From the NCBI GenBank assembly GCA_035582835.1, contig JAYKAV010003059.1, positions 266,869-330,868 of the forward strand: 64,000 bases of DNA. Reading direction: 5' to 3'. Position 1 is the stretch's first letter. Each line of letters begins with the position of its first letter. This DNA comes from Phoebastria nigripes. Its lineage: Eukaryota > Chordata > Aves > Procellariiformes > Diomedeidae. Positions 13,501-28,500 of the stretch are shown piece after piece. The notes beneath the pieces were generated by a model. It was not told the DNA's origin. It did no database searches and was given only the letters and a program-made list of their open reading frames with translations. The position numbers were made by a program, and so were the translations under genes.

Positions 13501-16500
13501 CAACAGCAGTGATCAAATAACTCCATGGAAAGAAGTAGCAATCAGCAAGCTGCTAGCAGCTCAAAATGTGCCAACAATAAGAGCTGAACAGAATTCAGGT
13601 GATGAGTCAATTGCACAGCATCCAGAAGTCATAGGTAAAAAAATTGGGAGGGTAGCGGTATGATGGACCCAACAGGCAAAGAGCAGTTTAGTATCAGAAC
13701 TGCCTAGTACTGAAGATTCTCAGGACATGTAGAGTCCAAATGCAAGGACTGTGTTCTAACTCACAAAACACACCTAAGAAGATACCAATGAAATGACACA
13801 AACCAATCCTCTCCTAAATAGCTGAAGTAATAGTAGTACAAGGACCACATCCTGACCTTGAGTTTTCAAAGAAAGCATCCAGCTTTCTTAGATCCAAAAT
13901 TGGCTAAGAAGGGTCCAGATTCATCAGAAGGTATGAAAGGTTTTTCATTCTAGCCTGGAGGTGAGAAATGAGGATTTATAACATCACGCTGAAGTGAGGA
14001 CAGAACCCAGGTCCTCTCCTTTTGGGTTAACTTTACCACTACAACAATAAAAGCTTGGCATCTCTTTTGAATTTTTCTTGTGAATTATGTGTCAAACTTT
14101 AATACACCTATCCCAATGGATCTTTTTGAGATAAATTTCCAAATAACTTTTATCAGCTAAGACACTAATACCGTAAGCATGTTCAGCAGGAAAATTTCAG
14201 GCACCTAAATTACGTTAGTAGAGACGACTTGAGTGCCTGCACGTTCTCACAATTAAGTAGTGAACAGAAGATCTGGTCACATTCAAGTACCTAATTTCCA
14301 CCACAGGCACCTATGTGGTCTTGGGAAACTGATCATTGGCACAGTAGATCAGCTGTGTCCTCAAAACTCATATTCAAATCAAACAATATAAACTGTACTC
14401 ACTTTATGCTACAACTGCATACAACCTTTTTCTAGTCATATTCAACTCATTTATCTTTACCTTAGCTATAGCATTTTCTGGTTCAACACATAATACTTTG
14501 TTCAGATCCTCTATAGCTGTCTGGTAATTCTGCAGCTGATTGTGTACAGCAGCACGGCGCATCAGAGCTACAAAGGAACAAAGTATATTATTTATGTATT
14601 TAAAGCATAAAGCAGATAACAATACAATATTTTTTCTAGATATATTAAGTGTAAAACAGTTTTTAAAATTCTGCATTTACTTCATAATGACTCTCTATGA
14701 GTAATAACTGTTCTCTTGATCATTTTTAATGATGCACTTTCACATAACACCTTTTGGGATAGCGATCATGAATTGTGAAGCATCTTTCATATTTTTCCAA
14801 TTTCCCCCCTCCTCCCATGCAAATATAGTTAGCTACATTCAAGCCCTTGCCTCCTTAATTAAAGGATTAAATCAGCAACTTTCATTGTTTTCATGTCACT
14901 TTTAAGGTAATTAATACTTCAGTGTGGGTATTATGGAAACAATGCACTGCATGAATACAAGAGGGCTTATAGTCATCATATAAAAAACAAGAGTTAGCCC
15001 CATGCTACTGCATAAGAATACACATTACAGATCAACAGGATGGACTGCATAAAACTTCCCTGACCCTGAAAATACTGTTAAAATTACTTTGGGGAGCTAC
15101 TCTGTTTCCTTCTTTATACTTGGACTTGATCTAAAGCTCAATGAAGTCAACGAACAACAAGAATGGATATGTACGATTTTATTTGCTCGAAATAAAATAA
15201 TACATAGAAGGGCAAGTTTATGTTCTACTTTACCTTTTACGTTGCCAGGTTCCATATCTAGTACCTTCTCACAATCCTGCAAAGCACTGTCCCAGTCCTG
15301 AAGTTTGATTTCTGCTTGAGCTTTGTTATTATATGCAGCTGCAGTTGGTATTACTGATATACTCCTGAAAAAAGGGAGTATTGACCATGGTAGGCTCATA
15401 GTTAGAAAACCTAGCGTAGAAACGCTTCACTATTGGAAGCTGAAAACAGTATTATAACAATATTAATACTGATATTCTAATCACAGTACTGGTTAGAAAC
15501 TTCTTCCTGCAAGACCAGAGGCAACCATCCACCAACTAGATTTACCATCTTCAGAGGTCTGTTGCTTGCCAGGGCTTAGATGTGAGATGTTGCAGAGAAG
15601 ATGCCATGGCTCATCTGTCCCTTAAACTATTACCTCTTGCTGCCATCCATGTAGACTCACATGAAACTGCCAAATGAAACCTTCAGAGTATCAAGAGTAA
15701 CTAAAGAGCTCTGGAGGCTATGATGAAGAGCATGGGGGGCCACGTGGGCTTCTCCTTGATCTTGTTTGTAAAAGGGAAAGACTCAGGTAGCGGTGAATGA
15801 ATCATCCAGGTCAATGTCTGGCTGTGTGGCTGGTATTGTAGGCAGGGCTTTAGCTTCTATAACAACAGGATGATCTCTGAGGAACAAGGGCAACTGGGAT
15901 CCATATGACAAAGTGGTGCAAGACAATCTTTGCCAACACCCTTGCTAACCCAGCAAGGAGGACTCTAAACTATGTTCACTGGGAAGAGGGGGTAATAGGG
16001 AAGTGCTGGGGGGACAGCATACTGGAAGAGACTCACGCTTTCTTTGTGAAAAAAGCATGACTGGAGGACCATCTCAAGTGCTTGTGCACAAATACACAAA
16101 GCATGGGAAACAAAAAAGAAGAATAAAAGGTCTGTGCAGCTATGATCTCAGTGACATAACAGAGATATGGTGGGATAGTTTGCGTGGCTGGAGTGCTGTG
16201 ATGGAGGCATGCAGGCTCTTTAGAAAGACTAGGAAGATAAGGAGGAGGACATGCATTCTAGTTTAAGGAGTGATTAAACATATGAAGGTTTGTCTTGGAA
16301 CAGGCAAGGTTTGTCCTGGAACAGGCAAGAGACCGACAAGCCAGTCAAGAGAGCTGATGGGTAAGAATAAGAGATAAGATTGACATGGTGACATCATGGC
16401 AAGCACCTGCTTCAGACTGCCTGATGAAGAAGAGCAAGCAGATGAAGTCTTCTTCAGGCAACTAGAGGAAGCCTCACAATTACAGGTGCTGGTTCCCATG

Positions 16501-19500
16501 GGGGACCTGAAACACTCTGGTATCTGCTGGAAGGGCAAAATGACAAGGCACAAGAAATCTATGAGACTTCTGGATCATATCGAAGACAACTTCTTGACAC
16601 AATCAACAAGCTGGCGAGGGGGAATGGTCTGCTGGAATTGTTACTCATAATCAAGAACTGGTTGGGAATGCAAAAGTTGACGACAGCTTTGGCTGCAGCA
16701 ACTATGAGATGGTAGAGTTTAAGATTCTGGGAGAAAAGAGCAAGGTGAACACTAGAATTATAGCCCTGGACTTCAGAAGGCAAGATTTTAGCCTGTTCAG
16801 GAATCTGCTTGGCAGGATTACAGGGAGAATGCCCTGTAGGGCAAAGGGTGCCAGGAGAGCTGGTTGATCTTCGAGGACAGCTGCCTCAAAGCATAAGAAC
16901 GATCCTTTCCAATGTGCAGGAAGTCAAGCAAGCATAGAAGAAGGGATGAACAGAGAACTCTTGACTGAGCTCAAACACAAAAATTCAATACACAGCAGAT
17001 GGCAGTGGTGATGGGCTATCCGGGAGGAATATAGAGACACTGGCTAAGTGCAAGCGACAGAATTAATAAAGCAAAAGCTCAGCTGAAATTGAAGCTAGAA
17101 AAGGGATGTGAGGATGTCCTGGTTTTGGCTGGGATAGAGTTAACTAACTTTCTAGTGGCTGGGGTGATACTGTGTTTTGGGTTTTGTACGAGAGGAATGT
17201 TGATGGGCCCATTGATGTTTTGGTTGTTGCCAAGTGGTGCTTGCACAGGTTGGGGAGCATAGCCCAGGCGGCTGACCCAGCTGGCCAATGGGGTATTCCA
17301 TACCATGTGACATCATGCTCAGTATATGAACTAGGAGGCGTGCTCCAGGAAGGGGGATCGCGGCTCAGGCTGGGCATCAGTCAGCAGGTGGTGAGCAGTT
17401 GCATATGCATCACCTGCTTTGTATATTCTATTATTGTTGTTGTTATTATTATTATTACTACTACTGTTCTACTTTGTTTTATTTCAATTATTAAACTGTA
17501 TTTATCTCAACCCATGAGTTTTCCTACTTTTGCCCTCCCGATTCTCTCCCCCATCCTACCGGAGGTGGGGGGTGAGCGAGCGGCTGCATCGTGTTTAATT
17601 GCTGGCTAGGGTTAAACCACAACAGAGGATCAAAAAGAAAAGTTTTTTGTTGGTTTTTTTTGGTTTTTTTTTTTTTTTTAAAAAACAAAGATTAAGGGAA
17701 CTGTGGGCCACTGGTCAATGCAGCAGAGGACCTAGTGACAAAGGACATGGAAAAGTTTGAGATACTCAGTGGCTTCTTTGCTTCAGTCTTCATTGGTAAG
17801 GTTTGCCCTCAGGCTTCCCAGGTCCCTGAGTCTAGAGGCAGATTCTGTAGGAGTGAAGCAGTACCCACAGTAGAGGAAGATAAAGTTAAGAAACACTTAA
17901 GAAAATAGGATACATATGAGTTCTAGATGGGGTGTTCAGGAAGGTGGCCAATGTTACTACAAGACTGCTCTATATCATCTTTGAAAAGTCATGGTGATTG
18001 GGAGAGGTTCCTGGTGACTGGTAAAGGCCAACATCACATATATCTTCAAGAACAGCAAGGTGGAGCACCTGGGAAACTACAGGCTGGTCAGTCTAACATC
18101 AGTTCTCAAAAAGATTATGGAGCAAGTCATCCTGGATTCCCGTCCAGGCACACAAAGGATACTAAGGTGACTGGCAACAGCTAGCATGGATTTATCAAAG
18201 GCAAATCATGCCAAGACCAACCTGATAGTTTTCTTTGTTGAGTGGCTCAGTGAAGGAAGGAAGAACAGAGGATGCTTACCTTGACTGTAGCAACACCTGT
18301 GACATGATCTCCCATAGTATTCTTATAGCCAAATAGGTAAAACATGGACTAGATAAGTGGACAATAAGGCAGACAGAAAACTGAAGGTACTGCTGGGCTC
18401 CAAGAACTGAGCCATATGAAGTCCAATTGGTGACCAGTTACTAGTGGCCTCCCTTTGGGATCAAGTTTTTAACGTCTTTATCAGGGGGGTATAAGATGGA
18501 ATAGAAGACGCCCCCAGGAAGTTTGTCAATGATACAAAGCTGGGGGGGGAACAGTCAATAACACACTGGACAGCAGAACTCCAGTCAAAGGAACCTTAAC
18601 AGGCCAGAGGAATGGGCTGGCAGACTTCTCCCGAAGTTCAGAAAAGGCAAGCACAAAATCCTGCACCTAAAACAGAGTAACTCCAGCAACAGTACAGGCT
18701 GGGTGCCAACTAGCTAGAAAGCAGCTTTGCAGGAAAGGACCTGAGGGCTCTGGTGGACAACAAATTGAAGAGGAGTTAACAGTGCACTCTCAAGGCAAAG
18801 AAGGCATACCACATGCTGGGCCATATTAGCAAGAGTGTAGGCAGGAGTTTGACAGAAGTGGTTCTTCCCCTCTCTTCAGCACCTATGAGACAACCGGTGG
18901 AGTACTTGTGTTCAGTCTGAGGCTCAGCTGTACACAAAAGGCACCAACAAACTGGAGTGAGTCCAGCGCGTCACCAGATAGTTAGGGGGCTGGAGTACAT
19001 GCAATACTTATGAGGAAAGTCTGAGATAACTAGGTTTGTTCAGCCAGAAGCAAAGGCACAGGCTTTGTAGCTGTTTTCAGTTACCTAATGGGAAGGTATG
19101 GAGAAGACAGAGCCACATCCTTCTCAGAAGTGCACAATGATAGGACAAAAGGCAACAGACACAAGTCGCAAAAAGGGAACGTCTGATGACGTTTTAGGAA
19201 AAAAAATTTACTGTAAGGGTAGTTAAACACTGCAACAGGCTGCCCAGAGAGGTTGCGAAATCTCCATCCTTGGAGATACTCAAAACTTAATTGAACAATG
19301 CCCTGAGTAACCTGATCTAACTTGGCCCTGCTTTGAAGGGTGGTTTGCACAAAATATCATTCAGAGGTCGCTTCCAACCTAAATTATTCTATGATTCTGC
19401 AGTATAACTGAAATTACTAAGCAGAGTGATTTCACTAGAGGTATGCAGAAAAATAGGCAAGATCCATTTATTTTAAAATCACATCAGTATAATAGAACTA

Positions 19501-22500
19501 TGTCAGAGCACATGCTCTGCAAAAGTTTTGAATGTCTTTAGAAATGAGAGAGAGGTTTAAGGATTTTTGTAAAATAGGAAGTACTCTCTACGTTCAGCTT
19601 AGAATAGTAGGCCTCATTACAAGAAAAACAGAATGAATAACTGTACCCTGATTATTTTTATATAGAACTCTACTCTTTTTCCCTTTTTAGCTATATACAA
19701 ATAACCCCTTCAGGCTATTATCAATTCACTCCAAAATGTTTTATTTAAATATTTCTAAATGTAAGAAAACAGGAATTTTCAGATGGCACTTAGAAAAGTG
19801 TCCAGTTAGAACAGTATGAAGTGTCAATATTATATATTTCAGAAGATGTACAATACCCCATGGGGGTCAAACATGGAAAGACTCTCCATTAGGAAGGATT
19901 CTGCCCATCCTTATTAATTAATACCTTATTTATGCCCCAAAAGCAGAGATTTTAACTTATTTTTATATTATGGATTTGTATTTTATTTTTTGTATATAAA
20001 ATACAGCCACGGATGGTTTTTATATTCATGTTCATGTATTAAAAAAAACCAAGAAAGATGTCAAGGCTGCAAGTCAAAAAATACACACCAAATGCCTCAG
20101 TTTAAACAGCCTGTGCACTATGAGTATCAATACCTTTGTGCACATATATAATTCAACAATCTCCAGGTAAATTTTCATAAGCTGTTCTACAAAACCCTGC
20201 CTCCTTCAGAGACAGTATGAATGGTGCTTCCTAAACATAAATCTGTTCGCTATTTATTTTATTGCTGTTGCACACAATTTATTCCTATTCGTTATTTTCT
20301 TTGTACTTGTCTGCACTGACCACAGACATATTAACTTCCTCATAAATTTTTTTTGAGGATATTCCACTATAATATCATAGCCCATGAATTATCTTAACAC
20401 TTCATCTCACAGTAGTGCCATATCATTACCCTAAGTTTACACTGATAACTAATACACCAAGATTCCCATATGCTCTCAATTTCTAAGTGACAACATTGAC
20501 GCTTCTAGGACTTGTGTTTTTTTAAAGTCCTTATCATTTCAAAGCACAGAGTTAAACACAAAATGGAGTTTCCTTTAACGTTAGTTTACTGTGTTAGCAG
20601 TCAGCACTTTTGCAAGTCAGACCTCTAGTGTCTCAAGATGGGTAATCTGCAAATGAGAAACAAATGTTGGTCTCATGTGAAAATCCTGGTTTGTATAAAC
20701 GGCATCATGTTTGAACACTGTGAAAAAGGTAGAGAAAAAATCTAGTTCTTCCAAGGTAGCATTCAAATACCTTAACTGAAACACTATAGTTCTCTTCCTG
20801 TCGTGCTCAATTCCGTTGACCTTGAACTTTTCTACTTTTGAAACAAGTACAACAGAGGTCCTGTAGCAACAACCTCTATTTATATAAATAAAGCCAAAGT
20901 CTGAATGTAGTCCAATGTGCACTAAATAAGGCAAGCAACCTGTAAGAGTCTCATATTTTTTAAATCCAGTATTTAGATACTTTTCTTCTGGACTGCTACT
21001 AATTACAGACAGTGTTATGATGAAGCTGCACACAGTGATTTTTCTTTCCTGTAAGAAGAGGTTATTAAATCAATCTTACTTATTAACAATTGAGACAATC
21101 CTACCAATACGATTAATTAGAATTCATTTGTAATGAATTTAGTTTCTCAACACACTGCTTATCCTTTTATTTTTGTAAACTTGCCCTTGAATCTCAATGG
21201 TTTTGAAAAATCTGAAGAACTTTGTGACACCTGCAGATTACATCCCATCGCTATTTATCCACTTCTCTTCCTGATAAATAAAAATTAATATCAGGATGCA
21301 ACAGTGCTTTAAGTACTCTTCTGTCAAATTTTTTTGCCCTTTTGAAAATGATCTAATTGTCATTAGTTGCTTCAGTAAGAAGTTGCTTTAATTACATTGC
21401 TTTAAAAATAATATTCACAAGTAACAGTCATTAAAATAAAAGAACACAATAGTATTTACTCACCGACTGTAATATGTCACTGCTTCCACATAATCCCCAA
21501 TGGCAAAGGCTTCATTGCCCTTTTCTTTTTCACGAGTAGCAATAAAAATCTTCTCTTTCTCTGTCATGCCTAGAAAACATATTTATACATAACAACTAAC
21601 AACTTTCACAGATGCAATCAAAACACTGTCAGCTAAAATAGTTTGAATGTAATAATTTGTATATTTTTTTTTNAAATAATATGGCTTACTAAAAGACACA
21701 TTTGTATTTTATTTTCTATAATAAGAACCTAAATCCTTCTGATATGCATACAATTCAGAATGCAAGATGAAAGTGGTTGGCTAACCTCTACCATTGATTT
21801 ATTATAGCAGAAGTATGCTTTATTTATTTACCTAGTGCTCTCAACCTAAACACAACACAAATATTTTAACTGATTATTAACACCAAGACTAGAATTTTTT
21901 CAAATATAGCTTCAGTTAACCTCCTAAGAACTTTTAGCATTTCTAGGGGCTGAAAAATAAAGACACTTTTACCTCTATTATAGGCTTCTTCAATTTGTAT
22001 TCACATTCTACAACACAGTATTACAATTAAAGAAAAATTATGCTTCTAAGACATTACCAGTTGTGTCTATTTTCTTTTCAATTATAGGTAGACTTGGCCT
22101 ACTAAAGAATCTTGCTTTTGAGTTATTTTCTTCACAGCCTTCATCAATTTTAGAACACTCCTTTTCCACATCGAACCTTAAATTAATAAAAATAACAAAT
22201 TCAGTAATGCTGCATAGCAAGACTCTTCTACTAATAGAAAGGCATAGTATATTTCCATTATAAACCAAAGGAAAAGAGAGATAAAGGCTGTGTTCAGTTA
22301 TCCATGACTAGTTAGGAAAAAGATGTTTAGTGTTACCTCCTTTCCTTGTGTTGTTTTTTGGTGTTTTTTTGGGTTTTTTTGGTTTTGTTTTTGGTTTTTG
22401 TGTGTGTGCTTCTCCTGCCTATACATTACCTCCCCTCTTCCTCCTCCCTTCTGGTTAAAACCAAACCAAGAAAATGTCTGCCTCACCTCCTCGCCATCCC

Positions 22501-25500
22501 CCCCAAAAAGGCAGGTAAAATTTAAGAAACAGTATCATCAGGCTCAATCCCAGCCCTATCAATCATCTCTATTAACCTTTGCCAAAATACCTAAGAAACA
22601 GCTTCAAAGCAATTAATACTGTAAACGTAAGAGAGATTTCAAAATAGTCTTAAGACACTTCCACAGCTACTCTGAAGCAGCTTTTGAAAACAGTGTTTAG
22701 GAATTTATATCAAATAAATATTGCTGCCATAGTCCTATAAAACAAATACAGTAATAACCAATACTACACTATCTAGAAACACTACACTCGCCGCTTTTCT
22801 GTTTAGGACTTAATGAAAAATATCCTTTGCTTTCCACAATAATCTTGACAATATGAATAATTTCTATCTGAAACAGACACACAATTTTGAGAATTTATCC
22901 AATTCAAAACCTTTTCAGGTAAGACTAATTGTTCTCCATTTTGATTCTGACCTTTTGCTACCTTACTTTTACCTATTTATTATAAATTAACCACATTTCA
23001 AAATAGGTGCCTTTAAAATATGAAGTGAAACTTTTTTGTTCAGAAATTGCCTAAACAATTATTTGAAGGTTTTGAAATTATCTTCAAAATGTTTTGAAAA
23101 CACGATATGCTTCAAACTGGAAAATTTCTTTTTCAGTATACTTGTATTATCCAAAACAAATACATTATATGGGAAAATTCACAAACTGTAGTATTACCAG
23201 CATGCTAAAGCACTTAAAGATTGAGCACGTAAAACTGCAANCAAAATCCCAAAATGATTACTTTAAATGACACAGAGGAAAGAGGGAGGAAAGAATAAAT
23301 TGTTGCAGAAGTTATTTTGATAACCTATTTTGTTTGTCCACACTTGAGCAGGAAGACCCCAATTTCTGAAACATATGTGCATGAAAATAATTGATATGTA
23401 CAACTTTTTGTAAGAACAGCATCTTATGCAGACAGGGTTTTTGTAGTGGTTTTGGGGTAGAGTGAGACATTAAGAGTTTCATTACCCAAACCCCACAGTC
23501 TCCAGATTTAGCTCCCCATCTACAGCACTGGAAACTTGTGCCTCCTCACTCTGATTCTACAGCATCATATTCCAGATTTAAGGAGCTAGAGAGAAGCTGC
23601 TAAAATGCAAAATACAGAAGTATGTGCATTTCCCCCTCCGTGTTCAACAATTTGGGGGCATCAATCTGTCACGTAACTTGGGAGGGTAATATGCCACCAT
23701 TACATGATGCAGAGAGTGTCTTTGTATCAGGGGCTCCTGATACTTTTCCTGAGAAATAGTCAGTTACTGTCTAAACCTCTGATTATGTGTAATTGCATCT
23801 AAGCAAACTGATGCACCTGCCTGAAGCTCATTCTTTGTGGTCAGCAGGGCTCAGTGCAGGAATAAGGATTAATCAATTTTGGTTTTAATTTAGAATTGTG
23901 ACTTTAGATACACAGAAGATCAAATTTATAAGCCCATGTTAAACAACCCTCGAAGTGCTTTCAAAAAAACCTGATAAATTAAGCTAATTTTAATCCCTTG
24001 GTTTTACGTACCTCCATAGATTTTGTATCTTAGATGTTGAAAGGAAAAATGAAATCTGAAACAAAATCACTTTTTATTTGTATTTTCTGCCGACTTGTTA
24101 TATTTCACGCAGCTTGAACGAAAGCATAGACTAAATTGTTTTCAGCTGTTAGCACCACAATGCATCATTTGCATTTTAACAGAACATTTATTTTGGAAAA
24201 CCTAAGTTTCACTGAAGTGTTAACATTCCCTGAAATGTTGACCTTAATACTATGTTTCTGGAAAATACTTTAAAAACCAACNTTTAATAATGTTCCATTA
24301 TTAAACAAATATATAATATTAAATACATAGTATTTAATAAAAACTTAAATATAAATGATTTAACATACTTGTCCCATTCACTGTAATCCCGTGGCATGTT
24401 TTTCTTGTTTCTTTGTTTGTTTTGTAATTTTTTGTTCTGAAAGAGAAACAGCCAGCCTGTAAGATGATTTTTTAAAGTGGAAATTCACAGCCTTTTTTTG
24501 TTTTGTTTTGTTTCTGCAATACATATTCCTAGTAACTAACACTATTCATGACTAATCTCAACATAGTCTTGAAAACTTAATTCATAGAATCATAGAATCA
24601 TAGAATCATTAAGGTTGGAAAAGACCTCTAAGANCATCAAGTCCAACCGTCAACCCAACACCACCATGCCCCACTAAACCATGTCCCTAAGCGCCTCATC
24701 TACACNNNNNNNNNNNNNNNNNNNNNNNNNNNNNNNNNNNNNNNNNNNNNNNNNNNNNNNNNNNNNNNNNNNNNNNNNNNNNNNNNNNNNNNNNNNNNNN
24801 NNNNNNNNNNNNNNNNNNNNNNNNNNNNNNNNNNNNNNNNNNNNNNNNNNNNNNNNNNNNNNNNNNNNNNNNNNNNNNNNNNNNNNNNNNNNNNNNNNNN
24901 NNNNNNNNNNNNNNNNNNNNNNNNNNNNNNNNNNNNNNNNNNNNNNNNNNNNNNNNNNNNNNNNNNNNNNNNNNNNNNNNNNNNNNNNNNNNNNNNNNNN
25001 NNNNNNNNNNNNNNNNNNNNNNNNNNNNNNNNNNNNNNNNNNNNNNNNNNNNNNNNNNNNNNNNNNNNNNNNNNNNNNNNNNNNNNNNNNNNNNNNNNNN
25101 NNNNNNNNNNNNNNNNNNNNNNNNNNNNNNNNNNNNNNNNNNNNNNNNNNNNNNNNNNNNNNNNNNNNNNNNNNNNNNNNNNNNNNNNNNNNNNNNNNNN
25201 NNNNNNNNNNNNNNNNNNNNNNNNNNNNNNNNNNNNNNNNNNNNNNNNNNNNNNNNNNNNNNNNNNNNNNNNNNNNNNNNNNNNNNNNNNNNNNNNNNNN
25301 NNNNNNNNNNNNNNNNNNNNNNNNNNNNNNNNNNNNNNNNNNNNNNNNNNNNNNNNNNNNNNNNNNNNNNNNNNNNNNNNNNNNNNNNNNNNNNNNNNNN
25401 NNNNNNNNNNNNNNNNNNNNNNNNNNNNNNNNNNNNNNNNNNNNNNNNNNNNNNNNNNNNNNNNNNNNNNNNNNNNNNNNNNNNNNNNNNNNNNNNNNNN

Positions 25501-28500
25501 NNNNNNNNNNNNNNNNNNNNNNNNNNNNNNNNCTCCATTCACCACAACTCTCTGGGCCCAGCCGCCCAGCCAGTTTTTTACCCAGCGCAGAGTACACCTG
25601 TCTAGGCCATGAGCCGCCAGCTTCTCTAGGAGAATGCTGTGGCAGACAGTGTCAAAGGCTTTACTGAAGTCCAGGTAGACCACATCCACAGCCTTTCCCT
25701 CATCCACTAGGCGGGTCACCTGGTCATAGAAGGAGATCAGGTTGGTCAAGCAGGACCTGCCTTTCATGAACCCGTGCTGGCTGGGCCTGATCCCCTGGTT
25801 GTCCCGCATATGGCTTGCGAGCGCCCCCAAGATGAACCGCTCCATAATCTTTCCCGGCACCGAGGTCAGGCTGACAGGCCTGTAGTTCCCCGGNTCCTCC
25901 TTCCGGCCCTTCTTGTAGATGGGCATCACACTGGCAAGCCTCCAGTCGTCCGGGACCTCCCCCGTTAACCAGGGCCGCTGATAAATGATCATCTTGCTTT
26001 AAAGAAAATCTTTACATATTCGACGTATCGTTGTAATCTGAGGAGCTCTTCAGTCTCGCACTTTCTCTCCACTGCCCTATTACATGTCACAGAGGCACTG
26101 AATAAAACTTTCAGATACGAGACTGCTCTTCCTAATTAGTATCTTGTGCTGCCATCTTCCAAACCATCCTTTCAACACNGCAAGGGAGAACTCAGTCTTG
26201 GGAAACCCCAGCCTTGTGATGAGGTGTTTGACACTGAGATTGAATCAGTAACCAAGAGAATGCAATGCACGGATTCTGATAGTCCCTGGAACCCTCACAA
26301 CAAAACCTACAAATGAAAAACTTGACTTCAAAATAGTGTCTGTACTTCTTTTGACTGTTTCACACTCCAGTCAAGCTAATTCCCAAGATGATTNATGCTC
26401 ACTCTAGCTTTTAGACAAGCTCCATCATTGAGATTTGCCTTAACTAAAATTTATCCTTAGGACCTTCCTGCAACAATCAGTCACAATAACAGATTCAACT
26501 GACTTGTATCACAACCCATCTCCTACACTAATGGAACCTATTTCCATAGCTGGCACCTTTGGCATCTCTTCTACCTCTGTCATGAGACTGTATTTCTGCT
26601 ATGTCCCTCCCTGCTTGTTGACTTCAACAATACTTAATAGCAAGGTGTGGTTCCAAACAGGTATTCCACAGTGGAACAGCCAGTTCAAAACATTCCCCAT
26701 CTACTCTGTCCTGGCCCTCCTCTTACCTTGCAATCCATCACTCACTGAGTTAGACCAATGTAATTGTTTGTAGAGTTGCAGATTTACAATTTTCTGGGTT
26801 CAAACAAACAATTTGATAGAGATTACAGTGCAATCCCTAAATATTTGCACCAGTTCAACTGAGCATGTGATAAACTGGACCAAAGAAACAAGCAGCAACC
26901 TCTTAAACTAGCTTTACCAGTGGTGACACTGCAACAAGGAAATAATTCTGCAGTTGGATGTAAACACTGCAATTTACATAATGCAAATGTGACCCTTCCT
27001 GTAAACACTTCTGACTATCTATAATGTTAGGTTACACAAACTTTTATAGTATATAACTTCAGAATTACTCTTAATGTTCTCAGTCTTTCAAGAAGCTAGA
27101 CAAAATGACATACATTTAGGGATCAGCACATGTTTGGAAGAGGTAACTCGTAAATATGGCTTCCTGAAATATGACTGATGTATGCATCCTGGTGTATATT
27201 ACAAACTTACTAATTTAATAAATATCAAATTTTTTTTTAAACCAGAAGTCCTTAACTTAAAAGAGCACAAAACCAGTGAAACTCTCAGAAGAAAACTCAT
27301 AAGGTATTTACACTAATGCAACTTTAATTTAGGGAAAGAACTACAGCATGTCCTTTTAAAGAATAAGGAAGAAGTTTTGACTCAAAAATGCACAGTTTTT
27401 AAAATTTTAGGTCTTATATTCTTGGGACCATTGTAACCAAGTTGCGGCTCCAGCAGAGTCAGGAATTTCTCAATCAGTAGTATTTCAGAGCATCTCATCC
27501 AAGAGGCTTTGATGAAAAATGTATGTTTGCATGCTGTGGAACTAAAAAAACCAAATAAATCTTGCCCTTGTCATTTTTCTTGCCAGAATTCACAATGCAT
27601 GGATCCCACAGGGTTTGAAGTCCAGTGAACAATTTCTGGACCAAAGATCAAAGCACGGACTGGCTTCAGTTCAGGTGTCACAGAATTTGACCTTGGTTGT
27701 CCTCTGGGCCCCATGGGACAACCTAGGACATTACTATTCTGTGTCAGCTAACCAGTATTCTTTTTTAGTTCAGAGTATCCGAAATAATATGAAAGGCTAT
27801 GTTACCTTATATACCATCACAGTGGATTTTTATAACATAAAACTTGGAATGTGTGTTGCATGCCCTGGACTGTAGCATGAGGAGGTATCTGAGGACAGAA
27901 ATCTTTCTGGAATAGTATTAGGAAACTGCCTTTGGCAAAGGAACCTAAGTCTGCTGAAATCCCATCCATACAGTCTTTTGGAAGTGAGTATTTCTAAACC
28001 AATGCTTTAGTTCTGTCCTGGAAAAAGTGAGGCAGCAAAAATAATAATTAAGCAATGTGGACAGTTAGGAACACAAAAACTCAAGCTATCCAGTCCTCTT
28101 TTATTTTACAGTATAAATGTAACCTCGAAGTCCTGGGCTGTGTGAAAGAAAAACAGGGGTGTAAGACAGAAACTTCCATATTGTGTTAAAGAGGGAAATA
28201 TTGCATGAAGTTCACTCTTTATCTATTCATTTTTGGAAAATCTTCCCCNTGATTTCACATCAATAAAAAGAAAACACCATATAGAGTTACAAGCTATTAG
28301 AAGTGAATTAAAACTGTACCGACATTTTGTATCAGCAAAAAAATCTGGTTACAGACACAACAAGATGCTTCTTCCATTTGCCAAACTTGTACCCCTTGAT
28401 TCAATCCACTGCTTTAGGGTCAATAAGGATTTCCAGAATTGGCTTCACTGAAGCTACTGAACTTTTTATGCATCAGATCAGATGAACACCGTCACAAATC

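Noticed and set aside
20617..21033. 138-codon minus-strand frame in a SPAG1 intron
   Set aside because: No recognisable similarity, no fitting splice sites, and SPAG1 exons join in frame without it.
24674..25992. Very long open frames of 280-430 codons on both strands
   Set aside because: Most of their length is the N gap. Only the minus-strand CR1 reverse transcriptase part is real.
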